Source of the DNA: Candidatus Bathyarchaeota archaeon A05DMB-2
GTDB taxonomy: Archaea > Thermoproteota > Bathyarchaeia > Bathyarchaeales > Bathycorpusculaceae
DNA: 64,000 nucleotides
Direction: 5' to 3'
Assembly: GCA_018475625.1 (NCBI GenBank)
Contig: JAAKEZ010000009.1
Coordinates: forward strand, 1-64,000
Positions 59,302-64,000 of this stretch are shown piece after piece (within the stretch, counting starts at the first letter, position 1; the number at the start of each line of letters is the position of its first letter). The translations under genes and the position numbers were made by a program. The notes under the pieces are model-generated. The model made no database searches. It had not been told where the DNA came from and saw only the letters and a list, made by a program, of their open reading frames with translations.

Positions 59302-60735
59302 CTAAGGCTGCCACTTTTCTACCAGATACTTCGGGATTTCGCTGCTGTCGCGTGGTCCCACTTGCACCTTCCAGCCGCTGAGTTCTTCGATTTCGCCGCT
59401 TATCCTTGAGGCTTTGCCTGGAATGATGAGTTTCCTGTGCTTAACCTTGTTCTCTATGCCCGTTTCTTTTATGGCATCCGCAACCTTCTCCGCTGTCAGT
59501 TTGCGTCCTGCAACTCCGCTGTCCACAGCTGAGCCTTCAGTGTCCACGACAATCAGGTAAGCGTTGATCTTGGAGTTCTCGATGTCCGAGGCGACGGTGT
59601 AGTAGGTCAGCGCAAAGTTGGTGGTGAAAAACACTGGTGAATTCTCGTCTGGGGTGCCAAACACCTTCAAGCCGGGCTCCACAGCTACAGGTTTCCGTGG
59701 GTCAGTGTAAATGTTTTGACGCAGAACCGCGTTCGGCAGAAGAGACCAGCCGTCAGCACCGTGCATCACCAGCACGTCAGCGTAGCGAACAATCAGCATG
59801 GCTGCCAAGTAGGCTTCGCGCCACTTGACGATTTCGTCTGCCGTTTCACCCTTGTCCATCCAAGCAGCCATCGGGATACCCATCAACGGAAAACCCGCAA
59901 GCTCCTCGCCCGCCTTGCAAGCAGCCCTGCGTAGCATGGTGAAGTTGTTCAGCGTATCAGCCAACCCTTCGTTAGCGAACGTGCCTGGGTCAAGAACTAT
60001 GTCCTCAACGCCGTAAGCCTGCAAGGTCTTAGCAAGAGACATCAGCATGTCAAGGTCGTTCGGGGCAGAAGCCACCAGCGGACAACCATACATCAGTGCC
60101 AGTTCAGCCATGTCTTTCCAGTTATCCATGTTCGCAGCGTACAGCAAAGGCTTGGCTTTCGGCGCTGCCATCAAACCTGCCTCAGCCACGTTCGAGTTCA
60201 AAGTGCACAAGATTAACGGTAGATTAGTGTTTTCAACCACTTTCTTTACGGTTGCTTTGAATTTTTCAGGGTCATCTGAAGTGCTACGGACGGCAATCAT
60301 GTCGAGTTTTAGTGTGTAGCCGATGTATTCATAGCTGAATTTTTCCACGTTCTTTATGCGGTTTAGCAACTCATCTTCGGGCATCTCATCTGTCACGTCA
60401 ATCGCGATGGCGGTGGGGTTGAAGTACGTGAATTCGTGGCGGTACATAACGAGTTTTCCTCCTATCTTCACAGCCCTGTCGCCGACACCGACTACGACTT
60501 CCTTGACCGCGGGCTTCAGCATCTCCTTCAATTGTTTGTAGGCTTTCTCGTTCTCCTTCTTCAGCAACGGCGGACACTGCTCAAGCGTGACTTCGCGGTT
60601 GACGATTTTGGTGGCGAAAGCCATGCAATTCTCTTGACCGCACTCTTTGCAGTTAGTTTTAGGCAGAAGTTTGTAAACGTCTATGGGGCTCAATTCCTTT
60701 ATTCCAACTTTGCTTTTCTTTTCTCTTTCACTCAT
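59302..60735 (-). CDS. cdhE: CODH/ACS gamma subunit (corrinoid iron-sulfur protein, large)
   Basis: Carries the methyl group on a corrinoid to acetyl-CoA synthase. The N-terminal 4Fe-4S motif is CKECGQENC with Cys54 (CPPL), then a TIM barrel that meets methyltransferase (LILCTLNSNVAEAGLM, DPGTFANEGLADT) and a C-terminal corrinoid-binding domain (VDTEGSAVDSGVAGRKLT). 477 residues, usual size. Last gene of the cdh operon. Confidence 0.96.
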   Translation of the reverse strand: MSEREKKSKVGIKELSPIDVYKLLPKTNCKECGQENCMAFATKIVNREVTLEQCPPLLKKENEKAYKQLKEMLKPAVKEVVVGVGDRAVKIGGKLVMYRHEFTYFNPTAIAIDVTDEMPEDELLNRIKNVEKFSYEYIGYTLKLDMIAVRSTSDDPEKFKATVKKVVENTNLPLILCTLNSNVAEAGLMAAPKAKPLLYAANMDNWKDMAELALMYGCPLVASAPNDLDMLMSLAKTLQAYGVEDIVLDPGTFANEGLADTLNNFTMLRRAACKAGEELAGFPLMGIPMAAWMDKGETADEIVKWREAYLAAMLIVRYADVLVMHGADGWSLLPNAVLRQNIYTDPRKPVAVEPGLKVFGTPDENSPVFFTTNFALTYYTVASDIENSKINAYLIVVDTEGSAVDSGVAGRKLTAEKVADAIKETGIENKVKHRKLIIPGKASRISGEIEELSGWKVQVGPRDSSEIPKYLVEKWQP

Positions 60736-60750
60736 ACACCATTCTCTCCA

Positions 60751-61974
60751 TTAGAGTTTCATGGAAACCCAGTCAACGAACTTGCACGCGTCAGCTTTTT
60801 TGCCGCTAACCAGATGAGCCGTAACGTCTTTAAGCGTCTTCACCGCGGCGGGATGCATCATCATGAACAAGTCCACGCCAGCAAGCAGCAACGTCAGGGC
60901 GGTTGTCACCTCCCACAGTGGACCTCTAAGCTCACGAGGCTCCCACTCGGCACCCATCTTCAGCCACGCTTCACGCGCAGCCCAAGCGTTCGTGGTGCCA
61001 GAAGACATCGGATGCGCCAACTCTACGTCACCCATCAAGCCCGCCAGCCGAGCGCGCTCCATGTTCGTGAACGCATAGTCCAAGCCGTAGCCCAGAGCAG
61101 CGGTCGTCAGGTCCATGACAATGTCCTCTTTGCCGAGGAAATCGTACAGGCGCCTGTTAAGCTCTCGAGCAAGGTTCAGGTCCATCGGAGTGAAAGACAA
61201 TGCCACGTGCCCGTTTTTCTTAACGAACTTCGCGCAGCGCTCGACATCCATGTCCGCAGTTATCGAACTAATCAGAAACCGTTCTCCTGCGAATGTTTCA
61301 GCAATCTCCTCGAAAACATCAGCGTCCTTCACAGGGTCGCCGCAGCCGCCGATCACAAGCGGCACGTCAACAGCCTGCGTAATCTCCTCAATAGTCTTAA
61401 CCGCGTCCTTCGGCGTCGCGTTCTTTAGCAACGGGTCAATGCTGATCAGGTGAACTGTAACCATGTCTGCGCCGAACTTATCAACCGCAAGTTTCGCCCA
61501 AGCCACAGGGTCGCCGATAACATCCTTCACATGCATCTTAACAGCCTTAGACAATGGAACTTCCATGTCGAAAACGTCAAGCGTAACGACGGGCGGATGA
61601 ACTGTAGGACGCTCAAACGTATAGAAAGGAGGAGAGGTTTCGCCGCCTATGGTTATTGTTCTTCCGCGTGTTCCACCTTCCGCTTTGGTTGCGCCGAGCT
61701 TCACTTCAACGATTTTGCCTGGATAGGTCTCAACGGGTCGCGCGAACTGCGTCATCATAAGCTCCGCGGGTTTGCCCTTCAAGCCCGGAACGGCTTTCAA
61801 CTGGGGCATAAGTTGCCTTGGCAAAGCACCGGATTCCAGCCAGATCTCTAGATCTTTCACTTCAAGCTCGAAGTCTTCCAGTTCAATTTCTCGAAACTTC
61901 GCCAGAAGCTCCATGAGGTCGGGGCTGAGCGCTAACCCGTCGGCGCCTTCGTCTTTTTTCTTTTTTTCAGCCAC
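60751..61974 (-). CDS. cdhD: CODH/ACS delta subunit (corrinoid iron-sulfur protein, small)
   Basis: Partner of CdhE in the corrinoid protein. Motifs include GGETSPPFYTFE, DMVTVHLISIDP, PLVIGGCGDPVKD and MDLTTAALGYGLDYAFTNMER. A Lys-rich N-terminus (MAEKKKKDEGAD) precedes the barrel. 407 residues. It ends 15 bases before cdhE. Confidence 0.96.
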   Translation of the reverse strand: MAEKKKKDEGADGLALSPDLMELLAKFREIELEDFELEVKDLEIWLESGALPRQLMPQLKAVPGLKGKPAELMMTQFARPVETYPGKIVEVKLGATKAEGGTRGRTITIGGETSPPFYTFERPTVHPPVVTLDVFDMEVPLSKAVKMHVKDVIGDPVAWAKLAVDKFGADMVTVHLISIDPLLKNATPKDAVKTIEEITQAVDVPLVIGGCGDPVKDADVFEEIAETFAGERFLISSITADMDVERCAKFVKKNGHVALSFTPMDLNLARELNRRLYDFLGKEDIVMDLTTAALGYGLDYAFTNMERARLAGLMGDVELAHPMSSGTTNAWAAREAWLKMGAEWEPRELRGPLWEVTTALTLLLAGVDLFMMMHPAAVKTLKDVTAHLVSGKKADACKFVDWVSMKL

Positions 61975-61986
61975 AGGCTTTCACCT

Positions 61987-63390
61987 TTAGCTTTTCTTCT
62001 CGTCTTTCATTGAGCGGATGATGACTTTCTTGGCGTAGATTTTCGCGTCTTTCAGAATTATCTTGAACCCGCCAGCCATTATCGGTAGAGCCGCCGCTGT
62101 CGCTACTGGCATCATTGCGCCTTCTTCCGCTTGAGCTTCTGCTGGCGCCACCTCTTCAACTGCTACTGCTTCGGTCCATCTTGCGACCACGGGGTGATTC
62201 TTCTCCTTCAGGAAAGCCTTCAAGGCATCGATGTTCTGCACGTCCTCTTCAGTGGCAATCTTGTCCACGATGTCTGCGGGAATGAAGTCTTTAACGCGTT
62301 CCTTAACTTCTTTAGGCAGCCAAACCACGCGGTTCCAGCCGTCGTCAGCTGCAAGGAACTTTTTTGAACGCATGTACTCAATTGACATTCCGTGGAATCC
62401 GTCTATTTGTCGTCCGCCCGCGGTTGAGTCAGCCAACGTGGAGAAGGGCAAGCCGTTAACGGTTACGCCTTTGAAGCTTCTGTGAACCACACCGAAACCG
62501 TCAACCTCCGGAATGTAGAACGCCACAGCCTCGAAGCATCCGCATGAAGTGTGCGGGTGGCCAAACGCCGTGTACAGCCAGACCTGATTAACTTCGCCCA
62601 GTGTGCGCTTCTTGACCTCCTCATTTACGCCTGCGAATTCACCTTTCTCCGCGTTTAATAGCTCGCCTCTTTCGATAGCGAACACGGGTCCTTTCGGGTC
62701 AATTTGTGCTGACGCTCGTCCGTCGAACCAGCTGATGGCGCCGCAGTTGCTGTAGCGTTGTGGTGTGATGACGCAAACGTGGCTGGGAGCGAATGACTGA
62801 CAAAGGACGCAACCGTAGAATTTGTCAACTTCCTCGTCTTTCAAGCCTCTGGCTTTGGCGTCGCGTGTCTCGTAGTCATTCATGGCTACAGGATACAGTT
62901 CTTTGACTTTGTCGGGGTCGGTTATGAAGGTTATCTGCACTTTCTCGATGATGGGCAACTCGCTCTTGAAAAGCTTGTACAAGACTTTGCCGATGTACTC
63001 GAAACTGTTCAAGCCCTTCTGGAAAGATTTCTTGCCTAAGCGTATCCAAATGTCATAGCGCTGGTTGAGGTGCATAAAGCCTTCGATGTAGTTGAGATAG
63101 CCGTGTATGCGCCTTTCGATGACGCCTTCAAGCTGCGAGTCAAGTGTGGAGCCTGCCGCTTCCACCAATATGCCCAGTGGATAGGCGTCGCCTTCTTTCA
63201 TGTCTTTGATGTCTGGACCGATTATGGTTACTTTTCCATCTTCGATTGCGTCCATGGGTCTAACTTTGGCTAGTTCAAACTTCTCTTTGACTGTGGGTCC
63301 GCCGAGTTCGACTTGCATGTCGTTTCTGCGTATGCGTTCGCCCTCGTATATGACGCCCACATCTACAGGTATGTCTTTAAACATTGACAT
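61987..63390 (-). CDS. cdhC: CODH/ACS beta subunit (acetyl-CoA synthase)
   Basis: Builds acetyl-CoA from CO, a methyl group and CoA at the Ni-Fe-S A-cluster. Cysteines at CVLCQSFAPSHVC, YSNCGAISW and HTSCGCFE are the cluster ligands. 467 residues, archaeal short form without the N-terminal CODH-binding domain of bacterial AcsB. The C-terminal Ala/Glu-rich linker and Lys-rich end are typical of archaeal CdhC. Confidence 0.97.
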   Translation of the reverse strand: MSMFKDIPVDVGVIYEGERIRRNDMQVELGGPTVKEKFELAKVRPMDAIEDGKVTIIGPDIKDMKEGDAYPLGILVEAAGSTLDSQLEGVIERRIHGYLNYIEGFMHLNQRYDIWIRLGKKSFQKGLNSFEYIGKVLYKLFKSELPIIEKVQITFITDPDKVKELYPVAMNDYETRDAKARGLKDEEVDKFYGCVLCQSFAPSHVCVITPQRYSNCGAISWFDGRASAQIDPKGPVFAIERGELLNAEKGEFAGVNEEVKKRTLGEVNQVWLYTAFGHPHTSCGCFEAVAFYIPEVDGFGVVHRSFKGVTVNGLPFSTLADSTAGGRQIDGFHGMSIEYMRSKKFLAADDGWNRVVWLPKEVKERVKDFIPADIVDKIATEEDVQNIDALKAFLKEKNHPVVARWTEAVAVEEVAPAEAQAEEGAMMPVATAAALPIMAGGFKIILKDAKIYAKKVIIRSMKDEKKS

Positions 63391-63392
63391 TT

Positions 63393-63938
63393 TTATTGTT
63401 GTCCTCCTTCAAATTTTGAAGTCATGACCTTGAGGTTCGAAGCCCACTCTTCCAGGGTTCCGTTGGGATAAGACCAGCTTGCATGTGGGTGATAAAGGTT
63501 GTCCAGCGTTATGGTTTTGAGGTCTGGCGCAAAGTGTTTCAGTCCGGACAGGATAAGCGCTTCCATGTAATAGGGCAAGCCAACGAACAACGCCAGATCA
63601 GGGTGACCTTTGCCGTCAAGTCCCTGCCACGACGGGTCAACCAGACGGTTGCCGATGTCCATCGCAGACATGAAGCCTGCCGGTTCGTAGCCGCGTTTCA
63701 GGAACTCGCCTACCATGTGTGCGGTTGCGACCACGGGCACTTTTGAGGCTTTGGCGAAATCAATTATGTATTCGATGAGTTGTCTGCCTTCCATCCAGCG
63801 TTCGGTGGCGTTGCTGCCCACGATGAGTATTGGCCGAGCAGCTTTCTTTATCATCGCCACAGCTACGTCGGGCTTCATTATCGGGTTTGCTTTCTTTGTG
63901 GCTGCAATTTCTGCGCATTGCCAAGGTTCACATGACAT
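63393..63938 (-). CDS. cdhB: CODH/ACS epsilon subunit
   Basis: A 181-residue protein with a Rossmann-like fold (RPILIVGSNATERWMEGRQL, VPVVATAHMVG, LALFVGLPYYME). It binds tightly to the alpha subunit of archaeal CODH; its role is thought to be structural or in FAD/electron access. It is three bases from cdhC and seven from cdhA. Confidence 0.93.
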   Translation of the reverse strand: MSCEPWQCAEIAATKKANPIMKPDVAVAMIKKAARPILIVGSNATERWMEGRQLIEYIIDFAKASKVPVVATAHMVGEFLKRGYEPAGFMSAMDIGNRLVDPSWQGLDGKGHPDLALFVGLPYYMEALILSGLKHFAPDLKTITLDNLYHPHASWSYPNGTLEEWASNLKVMTSKFEGGQQ

Positions 63939-63944
63939 TCTTCA

Positions 63945-64000
63945 TCACTCCTTCTTTTTACGTATCATTCTCGGAAGCAACGTCGGGTCCGGAATCACCG
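63945..64000 (-). CDS. cdhA: CODH/ACS alpha subunit, C-terminal end only
   Basis: The minus-strand frame entering from the window edge ends VIPDPTLLPRMIRKKKE and stop, just ahead of cdhB. Only about 17 codons are seen; the identity comes from that sequence and from the usual cdhA-B-C-D-E order. Confidence 0.75.
   Translation of the reverse strand, partial: VIPDPTLLPRMIRKKKE

Overview
The window is archaeal chromosome. It carries a TATA-binding protein, two Sm-like proteins, ribosomal protein L37e, an Lhr-type helicase, an aKMT-like protein methyltransferase, ether-lipid genes and a five-subunit archaeal CODH/acetyl-CoA synthase cluster, and no methanogenesis genes. This mix best fits the TACK archaea, most likely Bathyarchaeia. 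That assignment is inference from gene content.

Layout. Positions 1-8.6 kb hold the end of a PQQ-propeller surface protein, a tRNA-Arg(GCG) with a probable D-loop intron, pyrE, tbp, signal peptidase, a small Cren7-resembling zinc-ribbon protein, an Lhr helicase and the methyltransferase. Positions 8.77-18.01 kb look like an integrated element: a zinc-ribbon tyrosine recombinase, a PrimPol-helicase replication protein with two inverted arrays of 9-bp iterons inside its 3' end, an RHH regulator with an operator, a very A/T-rich 0.5-kb block, and an eight-gene overlapping minus-strand operon (AT-hook peptide, secreted protein, membrane proteins, Sm-like protein, zinc ribbon, HNH nuclease, second recombinase). 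Positions 18.1-30.4 kb return to housekeeping genes (LSm, L37e, MetRS, a CysRS with an altered zinc site, UDG, peroxiredoxin) with several decayed genes. Positions 31.7-35.3 kb form an island bounded by 91-bp perfect inverted repeats; it holds two inverted paralogues of unknown function, a ferredoxin and CbiZ.

Positions 35.4-38.6 kb hold a threonine-synthase-like protein whose PLP lysine is replaced by arginine and which is fused to a winged helix; next come a 22-bp palindrome, an ECF transporter S component and an AIR-synthase-like protein. Positions 38.6-52.1 kb are envelope and lipid genes (glycosyltransferases, a UbiA prenyltransferase, a radical SAM protein resembling tetraether synthase), cmk, DUF106 and cobY-cobS. 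Positions 52.4-59.2 kb hold an antiporter, small Cys-rich proteins, a ribophorin-I-like membrane protein, a ferredoxin and an F420-type oxidoreductase. The window ends in cdhA-cdhB-cdhC-cdhD-cdhE on the minus strand.

The CODH/ACS complex needs a corrinoid carrier; cobY, cobS and cbiZ in the same window would supply or remodel that cofactor. A dispersed family of about 100-180-bp repeats, with at least eight full or partial copies, lies between genes throughout. Several genes carry single-base frameshifts next to A-runs; these may be decay or assembly errors.
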